Assembly: GCA_022842595.1 (NCBI GenBank)
Contig: JALHPF010000003.1
Coordinates: forward strand, 62,001 to 126,000
DNA length: 64,000 bases
Direction of reading: 5' to 3'
Origin: Rubrivivax sp.
Lineage (GTDB): Bacteria > Pseudomonadota > Gammaproteobacteria > Burkholderiales > Burkholderiaceae_C
The position numbers were made by a program, and so were the translations under genes. Each line of letters starts with the position of its first letter. Position 1 is the first letter of the stretch. Below are positions 44,646 through 53,436 of this stretch, piece after piece. Under the pieces are notes generated by a model. It ran no database searches and was not told the DNA's origin. It worked only from the letters and a program-made list of their open reading frames with translations.

Positions 44646-45128
44646 TCAGTCGGCGCGCTGGCGACGCGCCATGAAACTCAGCACGCCCAGACCGGCGAGC
44701 ATCAGTGCCACGGTGCCGGGCTCTGGCACCACGGTCACGTTGAGCGTGCCGCTGTAGCTGGCGTTGGCGCCGGACACGCCTTGGACGATCAGGGTCAGAG
44801 GGCCGGTCACCGCGAACGGCGTCGGGGTGTACAGCAGTTCGATGAAGCCGCCCGCGTCGGTGGTCAGCACCAGGGGAAGGCCGTTCAGGGTGGCCGACGT
44901 GAAGTCGATGTCGGCCGCGCCGGCACCGATGGTGACCAGGCTGGCGTCTGCCGAGGTAATGCCCGGCAGCGTGAAGGTGAAGGTGTCGATGAACGAGCCG
45001 GCGGTGTGCAGTGCCGAAAACGTCGAGGTGAGCCCGCTGAATGCCGGGCTGTCGTTCACGTTGTTCGCCAGGGCTGGCGTGGCGACGGCCACGCACACGG
45101 CGGCGGCGAGAAAGGTCTTGGCGAACAT
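44646..45128 (-). CDS. FxDxF-type PEP-CTERM exported protein
   Basis: A 160-residue exported protein. The signal peptide MFAKTFLAAAVCVAVATPALA is followed by a beta-rich domain of about 110 residues containing FIDTFTFTLPG, the FxDxF motif of a known PEP-CTERM subfamily. The C-terminus is a sorting signal: VPEPGTVALMLAGLGVLSFM then ARRQR, i.e. the PEP motif, a hydrophobic helix and a basic tail. Such proteins are processed by exosortase and tied to exopolysaccharide; no exosortase gene lies in this window, so one should exist elsewhere. ATG 45128 has GGAG six bases upstream. Confidence 0.92.
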   Translation of the reverse strand: MFAKTFLAAAVCVAVATPALANNVNDSPAFSGLTSTFSALHTAGSFIDTFTFTLPGITSADASLVTIGAGAADIDFTSATLNGLPLVLTTDAGGFIELLYTPTPFAVTGPLTLIVQGVSGANASYSGTLNVTVVPEPGTVALMLAGLGVLSFMARRQRAD

Positions 45129-45325
45129 GGTGACTCCAGACATGAGCATCAGGAGCATCAAAAATTGAACTCCCACATGGCTTTATACCCGCGCATGGCG
45201 CGCACGGCAGCCCCTTGCTTCGGGGTTCGGGGCCGTTCCGTGGTGCCGAAGCGGCAATTCCTTGATCTGAAAAGAGTCGTGGGGCCTGCTGAGTCCACAC
45301 GGGAAGGCAAACACGGCACCGTGAC

Positions 45326-45889
45326 TCAGTCTCGTGTCACTCGCCCCAGCCGGCGTCGCCGCTCTTGCCGGATCAGCACCGCCCAGCCCCAGTAGACGAG
45401 CGCATAGGCACAGACACCCAGCACCACGCCGGCGATCGGAAAGCCCACGAGCAAGGCCGGCCCCCAGGAAGTGGCCTGCTGCCACAGTGCAGCGGGCCAA
45501 GTCGCAGGCGAGGACCAGACCCAGTCGACCCCTGCGGGCGCTGGCGTGCCGGGGGCGCCGTGGGGAACGACGAAGGAGCCCAGGAACGCTGCCAGCGCCC
45601 AGATCGGTGCCATCGTGAAAGGGTTGGTCAGCCAGGTCGCGGCAGCGGCCGCGGCCACGTTGGCCCTGAGCGCGACGGCCGCCAGCATCGCCGCGGGCAT
45701 CTGCAGCGGCACGGGAAAGACACCGATGCCGATTCCCAGCGCAACGCCCAGCGCAACCCCGCGCCGATGCAGCACCCACAGGCGCGGATGCTCACGAAGG
45801 TAATTGCCCAGCCAGCCGAAGCCCCTGGTTCGTTCCAGGGTATCGGCGGTGGGTAGCCAGCGGCGTAGGCGCTTCTTGAACTCTGCCAT
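45326..45889 (-). CDS. DUF2062 membrane protein
   Basis: A 187-residue inner-membrane protein of the DUF2062 family. The conserved block is GVALGVALGIGIGVFPVPLQM, then ATWLTNPFTMAPIWALAAFLG, with three to four helices. An N-terminal basic region (MAEFKKRLRRWLP) precedes the first helix. Members are widespread; some are fused to glycosyltransferases, but no function is established. It stands alone here, upstream of the PEP-CTERM gene on the same strand, with a gap of about 200 bases. Confidence 0.9.
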   Translation of the reverse strand: MAEFKKRLRRWLPTADTLERTRGFGWLGNYLREHPRLWVLHRRGVALGVALGIGIGVFPVPLQMPAAMLAAVALRANVAAAAAATWLTNPFTMAPIWALAAFLGSFVVPHGAPGTPAPAGVDWVWSSPATWPAALWQQATSWGPALLVGFPIAGVVLGVCAYALVYWGWAVLIRQERRRRLGRVTRD

Positions 45890-46309
45890 GCAACGGTGTC
45901 AGCGCCGATCGTCAGCAAACCAGGCGCGGGACCCGGTACGAGTGCCGCGCGTAAAGAGATCGGACCGGGGCTTCGTTACCGGGCCAAAGCACCCGAACAC
46001 GCGGTGCCGCTGGCCGCGCATGCTGGCCTGTCCGGGTTGAGGGTGCTCTGCGGGATCGCTTGCAGTGTAGTGGCGCGCGGGCCGGGTTCTCGGCAGCTTC
46101 CCATCCGAAGCGTGCGTCTTTGGCAAGCGCTGCCGACGACACCCCGGAAAGTCGCGGGGCTGCGCCGGAACCACGGCAGGACGGCCGTCGCCGACGGCGC
46201 AACAGCCTGGTCGACCTCGCAGCAGGCGCCTGGCCCCGGGCGACCGCAGGGGCGACAGAGGAATGACCTCGGCCTGTTTGTCGGGGTCGGCACTGGTAAG
46301 GTCCGCTGC
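45890..46309. other. 420-bp spacer without a supported gene
   Basis: Between divergent DUF2062 and flavoprotein genes. Open frames cross it on both strands but have no family resemblance; they are extensions of flanking frames in GC-rich DNA. No clear promoter or repeat seen. Confidence 0.55.
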
Positions 46310-47479
46310 ATGACCAAGCACGAGACCGCGCCGAACGCGCTTGGACCCGCACGGGCGGCCGCACCTGCGCCTGTCGTGGTCGTCGGCGCCGGCCTGTCGG
46401 GCCTGTTGGCCGCCCACCTGCTGCAGCGCTCGGGTCTGGAGACGACGCTGCTGGAAGCCCGCGACCGGGTCGGCGGCCGCGTTCTGGGCTGGAGCCCGCC
46501 AGGCGGATCGCAGCATTTTGACCTGGGCCCCGCCTGGGTATGGCCGCAAGCCAATGAACGCCTCGCCGATTGGCTGAGCGAACTGCACCTGGAACTGTTC
46601 GAACAGCATGTGCGCGGCGCCGGCCTGGTCGAGCTGCCCTCGCGGGCCGTACGCCGGCATGCCACCGGCTTCGCGCAGCAGCCGCCTTCGATGCGCATCG
46701 CCGGCGGTTGCGCTGGCCTGACCGACGCGCTGCGAGCGCGCCTCGGTGGCACACAGCTGCTGCTGGGCACGCGCGTGCGCGGGCTCCGCGCGGGCCTGGA
46801 TGGAACGGTCGGTGTCGACATCGAAAACCGCGGTCAGGCCCGGTCGCTGGTGGCGTCTTCGGTGGTGCTGGCGCTGCCACCGCGGCTGCTGGCGTCGCAG
46901 CTGCACTGGTCACCGGCGCTGCCTGCCTCACTGTCGCAGCGCTGGGCCGCGGCTCCCACCTGGATGGCCGGCCACGCCAAGCTGCTGGCGTTTTATGCGA
47001 CGCCGTTCTGGCGCGCCGCCGGCCTGTCGGGCAGCGCCGTCAGCCAGGCCGGGCCCCTGGCCGAAGTGCACGACGCCAGCGACGCCGCGGGTCGGCAGCC
47101 GGCGTTGTTCGGGTTCCTCGGCGTGCCCGCCGCGGGGCGTCGGCGCCTGGGGCGGCAGGCGCTGATGGACGCCGCCGTCGCCCAGCTGGCCAGGCTCTTC
47201 GGGCCCGAGGCGCTGGCACCGCAGGCGATGCACCTGCAAGACTGGGCAGACGAAGCCGAGACCGCAACCCCCGCAGACGCGCAGCCGGCCTCGGAGCACC
47301 CTGTACCGATGGCCACGACCCTGCCTGAACCCTGGCACGGTCGCATCCACCTGGCCGGCAGCGAATTCGCGCCGGACTTTGCGGGCTACCTCGAAGGCGC
47401 CGTCCGCGCCGCCGAGCGTGCCGTCCAGGCGCTGCAGGCGCAGCGCCGCGCAGCAGGGGCGGGCACTGCGAATGGCTAG
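46310..47479 (+). CDS. Flavin amine oxidase-family protein
   Basis: A 389-residue FAD-dependent oxidoreductase. The N-terminal fold is clear: VVVVGAGLSGLLAAHLLQRSG, LLEARDRVGGRVLGW, and the C-terminal GRIHLAGSEFAPDFAGYLEGAV which closes the FAD site. This is the monoamine-oxidase-like pattern. It is shorter than typical amine oxidases (about 450), mainly in the substrate domain, so the substrate is unknown. ATG 46310 gives a short Ala/Pro leader before the FAD motif. Its stop overlaps the end of the convergent CoA-transferase fusion gene by four bases. Confidence 0.9.
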   Translation: MTKHETAPNALGPARAAAPAPVVVVGAGLSGLLAAHLLQRSGLETTLLEARDRVGGRVLGWSPPGGSQHFDLGPAWVWPQANERLADWLSELHLELFEQHVRGAGLVELPSRAVRRHATGFAQQPPSMRIAGGCAGLTDALRARLGGTQLLLGTRVRGLRAGLDGTVGVDIENRGQARSLVASSVVLALPPRLLASQLHWSPALPASLSQRWAAAPTWMAGHAKLLAFYATPFWRAAGLSGSAVSQAGPLAEVHDASDAAGRQPALFGFLGVPAAGRRRLGRQALMDAAVAQLARLFGPEALAPQAMHLQDWADEAETATPADAQPASEHPVPMATTLPEPWHGRIHLAGSEFAPDFAGYLEGAVRAAERAVQALQAQRRAAGAGTANG

Positions 47480-49467
47480 AAGATCATGGTCACCCGCACC
47501 GTGCTGCCGGTGCTTTCGACGCTGACGCTGGCGCTGCCCGGCGCCTTGCGCGCCAGCCGGATCATGCCGTCGTTGCTGGCCATGATCTCGGCGACGAAAC
47601 CGCGCACGCCGCGGCCGCGGGCGTGCTCGACCATGCGCGCCTGCAGCGCCGCGCCGAGGCCGCAGCCCTGCCAGTCCGGGTGCACCATGAAGGCGGTCTC
47701 GGCCAGGTTGGTGCCGGGGTCGGTGAAGTAGCAGCTCTGCCCGACGACCTGCGGGTTTTCGCGCGTGCCCGTCACCGCCACGAAGGCCACCTCGTTCTCG
47801 AAGTTCATGTTGCACAGCCGCTGCACGTCGCGGTTTGACAGGCCGCGCACCTTGCGGAAGAAGCGCGTGTAGCGGTCGCGCTCGGACAGGCGGTGGAAAA
47901 GCTCGCGGATACCGTCGGCGTCGTGGCTGCCCGATGGCCGCAGGAGCACGCTGCGGTCGCCCTTCAACGCGACGGTCAGCTCTTCCTCGACCGGGTAGGC
48001 ACGCAGGTTCTTCAGAGTCTGCTCGGCGCCGATGTAGCCGAGCTGCTGCGCCTGCGCGAACAGCGTCGCGCGATGCTGCGGGTGCGCCACCTCGATCAGC
48101 GCCACGGCGCGCTCGCGGATGCTCTTGCCGAACAGGTAGGCGATGCCGAACTCGGTGATGACGTAGTGCACGTCGGTACGCGCCACCGTCACGCCCTCGC
48201 TCGGGCGCAGTTGCGGGCGGATGCGCGACTCGCTGCCGTCGTCGTTGGTACTGGCCAGGCAGATGATGGGCTTGCCGCCAGGCGAGCGCGAAGCGCCGCG
48301 CAGGAACTCGCCCTGCGCCGCCAGGCCGCTGTAGAAGTCGCCTTCGAACTGGTCGGCACACACCTGGCCCGTCAGGTCGACCGCGAAGGCCTGCGTCACC
48401 GAAACCATCTTGTGCTGCGTGGCCAGCACCTCGGGGCTGGCCACGACCTCGATGGGCTGGAAGCTGAACAGCGGGTTGCGGTCGATCAGGTCGTACAGGC
48501 GCCGGCTGCCCATGGCGAAGCTGGTGACGATCTTCCCCGGCTGGTGGGTCTTGCGCCGCCCGGTCAGGATGCCCTTCTCGAGCAGCGGGATGATGGCGTC
48601 GGTGATGACGTCGCTGTGCACGCCCAGGTCCTGGCGGTCCGCCAGGTACTTGAGCGCCTCGTTGGTGATGCGGCCCAGGCCGATCTGCAGCGTCGAGCCG
48701 TCGTCGATGATGCCGCCGATGTAGCGCGCGATCTGCTCCATCGCCGCGGCTGCCACGGGCGGGTGCTGGTACTCGATGACCGGTGTGGCCACCGGCACGA
48801 GTTGGTGGATCTGGTCGACATGCAGCGTCGATTCGCCCATGCTGCGCGGCATGGCCGGGTTGACCTCGGCAACGACGAGGCGCGCCCGCGCCACCGCCGC
48901 CGGGATCACGTCGACCGAGACGCCGAGGCTGACGTAGCCGAAGTCGTCGGGCAGCGAGACCTGGATAAAGGCCACGTCGACGCGGATGCGGCCGATGGCC
49001 ATCAGCTCGGGCACGCGCGCGATCGACATCGGCACGTAGTCCGCCAGCCCCTGCTTCACCGCCGCGCGCATGTCCTGGCCGACGAAGAAGCTGCGGTGGC
49101 GGTAGCTGGTGGTGGCCCGGCCACTGGCGTCGTGCGGCACGGCATGGTCGGTCAGGAAGTGCACCAGTTCGACGTCGGCCGGGTGGTAGTCCAGGCCCTC
49201 CAGCGCCGCCACCAACGCCCGCGGCGTGGCGCAGGCCGTGCCGACGAAGACATGGTCGCCCGGGCGCACCTGCGCCACTGCCTCGGCAGCGCTGCAGACC
49301 TTGGCTGCGTGGCGGTGCAGCGCCGGGTGCAGCCCACCCGGCGCCTCGGGCGCCGTGGCCAGGGCGGCGGGCGCTGGCGCAGCGCTGGGCGGCGCGGCAC
49401 CCAGCACGGACTTCACACCGCTGGCCAGGCGGGCCAGCAGGCCGGGGGGCTGGGCACTGTCAGTCAT
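47476..49467 (-). CDS. Acetyl-CoA hydrolase/CoA-transferase fused to a GNAT acetyltransferase domain
   Basis: A 663-residue cytoplasmic protein. Residues about 50-500 form two CoA-transferase domains of the acetyl-CoA hydrolase/4-hydroxybutyrate CoA-transferase family: VFVGTACATPRALVAALEGL, GSTLQIGLGRITNEALKYL, TDVHYVITEFGIAYLFGKS. The catalytic glutamate is probably that of YVITEFG or the nearby conserved Glu. Residues about 510-663 form a GNAT domain (CYFTDPGTNLAETAFMVHPD, then WQGCGLGAALQARMVEHARG with the acetyl-CoA loop). Substrate and direction are unknown. ATG 49467 is used; GTG 49473 is the alternative. A C9 tract sits 15 bases upstream. Confidence 0.9.
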   Translation of the reverse strand: MTDSAQPPGLLARLASGVKSVLGAAPPSAAPAPAALATAPEAPGGLHPALHRHAAKVCSAAEAVAQVRPGDHVFVGTACATPRALVAALEGLDYHPADVELVHFLTDHAVPHDASGRATTSYRHRSFFVGQDMRAAVKQGLADYVPMSIARVPELMAIGRIRVDVAFIQVSLPDDFGYVSLGVSVDVIPAAVARARLVVAEVNPAMPRSMGESTLHVDQIHQLVPVATPVIEYQHPPVAAAAMEQIARYIGGIIDDGSTLQIGLGRITNEALKYLADRQDLGVHSDVITDAIIPLLEKGILTGRRKTHQPGKIVTSFAMGSRRLYDLIDRNPLFSFQPIEVVASPEVLATQHKMVSVTQAFAVDLTGQVCADQFEGDFYSGLAAQGEFLRGASRSPGGKPIICLASTNDDGSESRIRPQLRPSEGVTVARTDVHYVITEFGIAYLFGKSIRERAVALIEVAHPQHRATLFAQAQQLGYIGAEQTLKNLRAYPVEEELTVALKGDRSVLLRPSGSHDADGIRELFHRLSERDRYTRFFRKVRGLSNRDVQRLCNMNFENEVAFVAVTGTRENPQVVGQSCYFTDPGTNLAETAFMVHPDWQGCGLGAALQARMVEHARGRGVRGFVAEIMASNDGMIRLARKAPGSASVSVESTGSTVRVTMIF

Positions 49468-49481
49468 GGGCACTCATGGGC

Positions 49482-49490
49482 GGGGGGGGG
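49482..49490 (+). repeat. G9 homopolymer upstream of the CoA-transferase fusion gene
   Basis: Nine G (C9 on the coding strand) 15 bases before ATG 49467, within the leader. It resembles the G10 tract at 7940-7949. Confidence 0.9.
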
Positions 49491-49766
49491 TTCACGGGCA
49501 GGGAGCTTCGGTGCCGCCGCAGGCCTGCAACGAGGCTGCGCAGAGCTTTCGAACAGCTTCGATTGCAACATGCCCTTGCTCTGCCCAGGTCAGCTGAAGC
49601 AAGAGGCTGCCGGCTGGCGCGCGCGCTGACCGCACGGGCGAGGCCGGAGCCGGCGCCGGCGCCGTGCCCATGAAAGCATCTCGATTGATATCGCACAAGG
49701 CCCCGGCGCTGCCGCCGGCGAAAATGGGGCCGTGCCGTGTTCGTCCGGTGTTTCGCAGGTGAATCG

Positions 49767-51470
49767 ATGAACAGACCCTGGCTCTCGCAGTACCCGCCCG
49801 GCGTGCCGGCGCAGATCGACATCGATGCCTGCGCGTCGCTGAAAGACATGCTGGCCGACCGCTGCGCGCGATTCGCCGACCTGCCGGCCTACAGCTCGAT
49901 GGGTACGTCCATGAGCTTCCGCCAGCTCGACGAGGCGAGCCTTGCCTTCGCGGCCTGGCTGCAGAAGGAAGCCGGGCTGGTGCGCGGTGACCGCGTCGCC
50001 CTGATGTTGCCGAACCTGCTGCAGTATCCGGTGGCGCTCTTCGGCGTCCTGCGCGCCGGGCTGGTGGTGGTCAATGTGAACCCGCTGTACACGCCGCGCG
50101 AACTCAGGCACCAGCTCAAGGACTCCGGCGCCGTGGCCGTCGTCGTGCTCGAGAACTTCGCGCATACGCTGGCGGAGGTGATCGGGTCGACGCCGGTGCG
50201 AACGGTGATCACGACCCAGGTGGGCGACCTGCTGCCGCCCGTCAAGCGCTGGCTGACCAACGCCGTCGTCAAGCACGTGAAGAAGCTCGTCCCGCCCTGG
50301 CGGCTGAGCGCTGCGGTGGGCTTCAGGCAGGTGCTGGCCACCGGTCGCGCCCGGACCTGCGACGAGGTGGCCTTGGGCCACGACGATCTCGCTTTCCTGC
50401 AATACACCGGTGGCACCACCGGCGTAGCCAAGGGGGCGATGCTGAGCCACGGCAACATGGTGGCCAATGTGCTGCAGGTGGCGGCCTGGATCGGGCCCGG
50501 CATGAAGGACGGCGCCGAGACGCTGGTGATCCCGCTGCCGCTGTATCACGTCTTCGCGCTGACCGGCGCGCTGTCGTTCTTCAGCACCGGGACCCAGACC
50601 GTGCTGGTGGCAAACCCGCGCGACCTGCCCGCCTTCATCCAGGTGCTCAAGGCGTCCCGGCCTTCCGCCATCATCGGCGTGAACACCTTGTTCCGGGCGC
50701 TGCTCGACGCGCCCGGCTTCGCCGAGGTCGACCTCGGCCGACTCAAGCTCGCGGTGGCCGGCGGCATGGCCGTGCAGCAGACGGTGGCCCACCGCTGGAA
50801 GCAGGCCACGGGCGTGCCCCTGGTGGAAGGCTACGGCCTCACCGAATGCGCCCCGGTGGTCATCGCCAACCCGATCGACATCGCCGAATGGAGTGGCGGC
50901 ATCGGCGTGCCGCTGCCGAGCACCGACGCTGCGATCGTCGACAGCGACGGCAGATCCTTGCCACCCGGCGAGGTCGGCGAGATCGTGCTCCGTGGTCCGC
51001 AGGTGATGAAGGGCTACTGGAGCCGGCCTGAAGACACCGCCCAGGTGCTGCACGCCGACGGCTGGCTGCGCACCGGCGACATGGGCACGATGGACGAACG
51101 CGGCAGCTTCCGCCTCACCGACCGCAAGAAGGACATGATCGTGGTGTCCGGCTTCAAGGTGTTCCCGAACGAGGTCGAGGATGCACTGGCCTTGCACCCC
51201 GGCGTGCTCGAGGCGGCGGTCATCGGCGTGCCGGACGAGCGCGCCGGCGAGGCGGTCAAGGCGGTGGTCGTGCGCCGCGACCCGGCACTGACCGAAGTCG
51301 ACCTGCTGGCGCACGCCAAGCTGCACCTGACCGGCTACAAGGTGCCGCGCGTGATCGAATTCCGCAGCGAACCGCTGCCGAAGTCCAATATCGGCAAGGT
51401 CCTGCGCCGCGAGTTGCGCGATGCCGCGCCGCCCCAGGCCGAGCCGCAGGCGCCCGCTGGACCGGGCTGA
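49767..51470 (+). CDS. Long-chain fatty-acid-CoA ligase (FadD-like)
   Basis: A 567-residue AMP-forming acyl-CoA synthetase that activates fatty acids. Motifs: AMP-binding P-loop AFLQYTGGTTGVAKGAMLSH, VEGYGLTECAPVV, GWLRTGDMGTMDERGSFRLT, RKKDMIVVSGFKVFPNEVED and the C-terminal lysine in LPKSNIGKVLRREL. Length and signatures fit FadD. ATG 49767 (MNRPWLSQYPPGVP) matches the usual N-terminus. It is divergent from the CoA-transferase fusion gene over about 300 bases that contain the G9 tract. Chain-length preference is unknown. Confidence 0.93.
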   Translation: MNRPWLSQYPPGVPAQIDIDACASLKDMLADRCARFADLPAYSSMGTSMSFRQLDEASLAFAAWLQKEAGLVRGDRVALMLPNLLQYPVALFGVLRAGLVVVNVNPLYTPRELRHQLKDSGAVAVVVLENFAHTLAEVIGSTPVRTVITTQVGDLLPPVKRWLTNAVVKHVKKLVPPWRLSAAVGFRQVLATGRARTCDEVALGHDDLAFLQYTGGTTGVAKGAMLSHGNMVANVLQVAAWIGPGMKDGAETLVIPLPLYHVFALTGALSFFSTGTQTVLVANPRDLPAFIQVLKASRPSAIIGVNTLFRALLDAPGFAEVDLGRLKLAVAGGMAVQQTVAHRWKQATGVPLVEGYGLTECAPVVIANPIDIAEWSGGIGVPLPSTDAAIVDSDGRSLPPGEVGEIVLRGPQVMKGYWSRPEDTAQVLHADGWLRTGDMGTMDERGSFRLTDRKKDMIVVSGFKVFPNEVEDALALHPGVLEAAVIGVPDERAGEAVKAVVVRRDPALTEVDLLAHAKLHLTGYKVPRVIEFRSEPLPKSNIGKVLRRELRDAAPPQAEPQAPAGPG

Positions 51471-51922
51471 GGCCTGGGGCGCCATCGAATCGTCATGGCG
51501 AGCCGCGACCTGGCCGAGAACGAGGCCACCACGCTGCAGCGCCAGCAGGCCAACAGCCAGCGCCAGAGCAACCGGCCGCTGCACGAGGGCGGGCGGGAAG
51601 CGCGGAAGCACGTGGCGCGGCCATGGGGCTTCGGCGTTCAGCAGGGAAGCGCCAATGCCGAGGGCCGCCTCTTGCCGGCGGCACCCCGAGGCAGCAGCCG
51701 TTCGCTCGGCGCTGGCCAACGAGCACCACGATGGCCAGATCGACCCGTCGCTCGGCATCGAGACTGGCGCGCGAATCGACTGCCACCGCACGAACCGGCT
51801 CGAGAGGGCCCCGGACGACCGACAAGCCTGTCATCGCGCCAGGCGACTCGTCCTTTGCCGACGTGTCGTGAGGCAGCTTGAGGCGCTGGAAGGTGCCACG
51901 GGCGGCTGCGACACTCGAGCCC
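51471..51922. other. 452-bp interval without a supported gene
   Basis: No frame shows a start with ribosome-binding site and a recognisable family. Some segments on either strand look protein-like, which is common in GC-rich DNA. I see no repeat or promoter that I can support. Confidence 0.5.
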
Positions 51923-53233
51923 ATGCAATCCGACATCCCATGCCGCTCGTCGTCGCCCGCCGACACGCACCTCGTCACCCTGGCCAACGGCGTGCGCGCT
52001 CTGGCCATCCAGCAACCATGGCGGCAGTCGGTCAATCTCAGCGTCTTCATCCGCGCCGGCAGCCTGCATGAATCGAAGCGCCTGAACGGCATCAGCCATG
52101 TCGTCGAACACATGGCTTTCAAGGGCACGCACACACGCGACTGTCAGCGCATCAACCTCGACGCCGAGCTCCTGGGCGCCGAGGTCAATGCCCATACCGA
52201 CAAGGACCACACGGCCTTTCACATCGACGGCATGGCTGCCAACCTGCCGGCCTTCGTGGCGCAGCTGGCCGACATCGTGCTGAACAGTACCTTCCCCGAA
52301 ACCGAGCTGGAACGTGAACGCCAGGTGATCCTGCACGAGTTCACCGAGTTCGACGAAGACCCCTCAGCCACGGCCTTCCGCCTTTTCGACCGGGCTTGTT
52401 ACGGCCAGCACCCGGCAGGCCAACCCGTCATCGGCAACCGCGCCAACCTCAGGCGCATCACGCGTGCCGACCTTCTGGCCTATGTGGCCCAGCGCTACAC
52501 CGCCAGCCAGGTGGTGGTGGCGGTGGCCGGCCCGGTCGACCCCGAGGCCTTCACGCGCCAGGTCGAGACCCACTTCGGCGCCATGCCCGGTGGCGCAGCC
52601 CCAGCGCTGGACGAACCCGCCTGGCTGGGGGGGCTGAAGCTGCGCCGCATGGCCACCAGTTCGCAATGCCACAGCGTGGTGGGCTACGCCGCGCCGGCCT
52701 TGCACGATGCCGCGCACCTGCCGTGGACGGTGGCCGCTGCCCTGCTCGGTGAGGGCATGAGTTCGCCGCTGCTGGACCAGATCCGCGAGCGCCGCGGCCT
52801 GGCCTACTACACCGCTTGCTCGGCCGACATCGGGCCGTTGATGGGACAGTTCGTCGTCGAGGCCGCCACTGCCCCAGAACAGGCCAGCGAATACCTGACC
52901 GAAGTCGCACAGCTGCTGCATCAGCAGGCCGCAAGCACAGACGCTGTCGGCCTGCAACGCGCACGCAACCAACTCGCCGTACGGGCGCTGCGCACGCTGG
53001 AACAGCCAACGCGCCGGCTGGAAGCGGCAGCGCAGGAGGTGTTCGTCTTCGGCCGCCCTCGCGACACCGCCGATCACATCGCAAACCTGCAGGCCGTGAC
53101 TGCCGACGCCGTACGGGCGGTCTTCGCGACGATGCTCGCCAGCCCGGTCGCGATCGCGCTCGCGGGCAGCGTGCCGGCCGCTGCCCGGATCCAGGCCGAA
53201 GCACTCTTCGGCCACGCCGCCGCCGCCCGCTGA
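51923..53233 (+). CDS. M16 family zinc peptidase (processing-protease type)
   Basis: A 436-residue cytoplasmic or periplasmic metallopeptidase of family M16B. The inverted zinc motif [11 protein letters not shown] is at about residues 59-69, with the third ligand in the conserved E further on ([20 protein letters not shown]). The mid-part carries [20 protein letters not shown], the C-terminal domain [21 protein letters not shown] with the R/Y pair. One peptidase and one inactive-like half are present, as is normal. No signal peptide is seen. The substrate is unknown. A short gap of about 200 bases separates it from mutS. Confidence 0.93.
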   Translation: MQSDIPCRSSSPADTHLVTLANGVRALAIQQPWRQSVNLSVFIRAGSLHESKRLNGISHVVEHMAFKGTHTRDCQRINLDAELLGAEVNAHTDKDHTAFHIDGMAANLPAFVAQLADIVLNSTFPETELERERQVILHEFTEFDEDPSATAFRLFDRACYGQHPAGQPVIGNRANLRRITRADLLAYVAQRYTASQVVVAVAGPVDPEAFTRQVETHFGAMPGGAAPALDEPAWLGGLKLRRMATSSQCHSVVGYAAPALHDAAHLPWTVAAALLGEGMSSPLLDQIRERRGLAYYTACSADIGPLMGQFVVEAATAPEQASEYLTEVAQLLHQQAASTDAVGLQRARNQLAVRALRTLEQPTRRLEAAAQEVFVFGRPRDTADHIANLQAVTADAVRAVFATMLASPVAIALAGSVPAAARIQAEALFGHAAAAR

Positions 53234-53436
53234 AGGGGTCCCGGGCTGCACCGCACTGGAACCTGAACCCCCCTCTTCGAGACGGCCGGCGGCTTCGACG
53301 CTGCCGGCCTCCACACGGGACCTGGCCATCGCCGCCCCCCTGTGCCGTGCTCTGCGTGGGACCCGGATCGACGACCCCACCGGTGCCGGCTTGGCCCATG
53401 GCCGGCCCGCGCTGCTCGCCTAAGATGCCTGGTTCC

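Noticed and set aside
49590..51791. Open frame of about 730 codons on the minus strand opposite the acyl-CoA ligase gene
   Set aside because: The ligase motifs on the plus strand are complete; the reverse frame has no family resemblance.
51495..51881. 128-codon frame between the acyl-CoA ligase and M16 peptidase genes
   Set aside because: Arg/Pro/Ser-rich, no family match, no ribosome-binding site. Recorded as an interval without a gene.
53425..53436. ATG 53425 as the mutS start
   Set aside because: It overlaps TAAGAT, a likely -10 box, and the family start fits ATG 53437 better.
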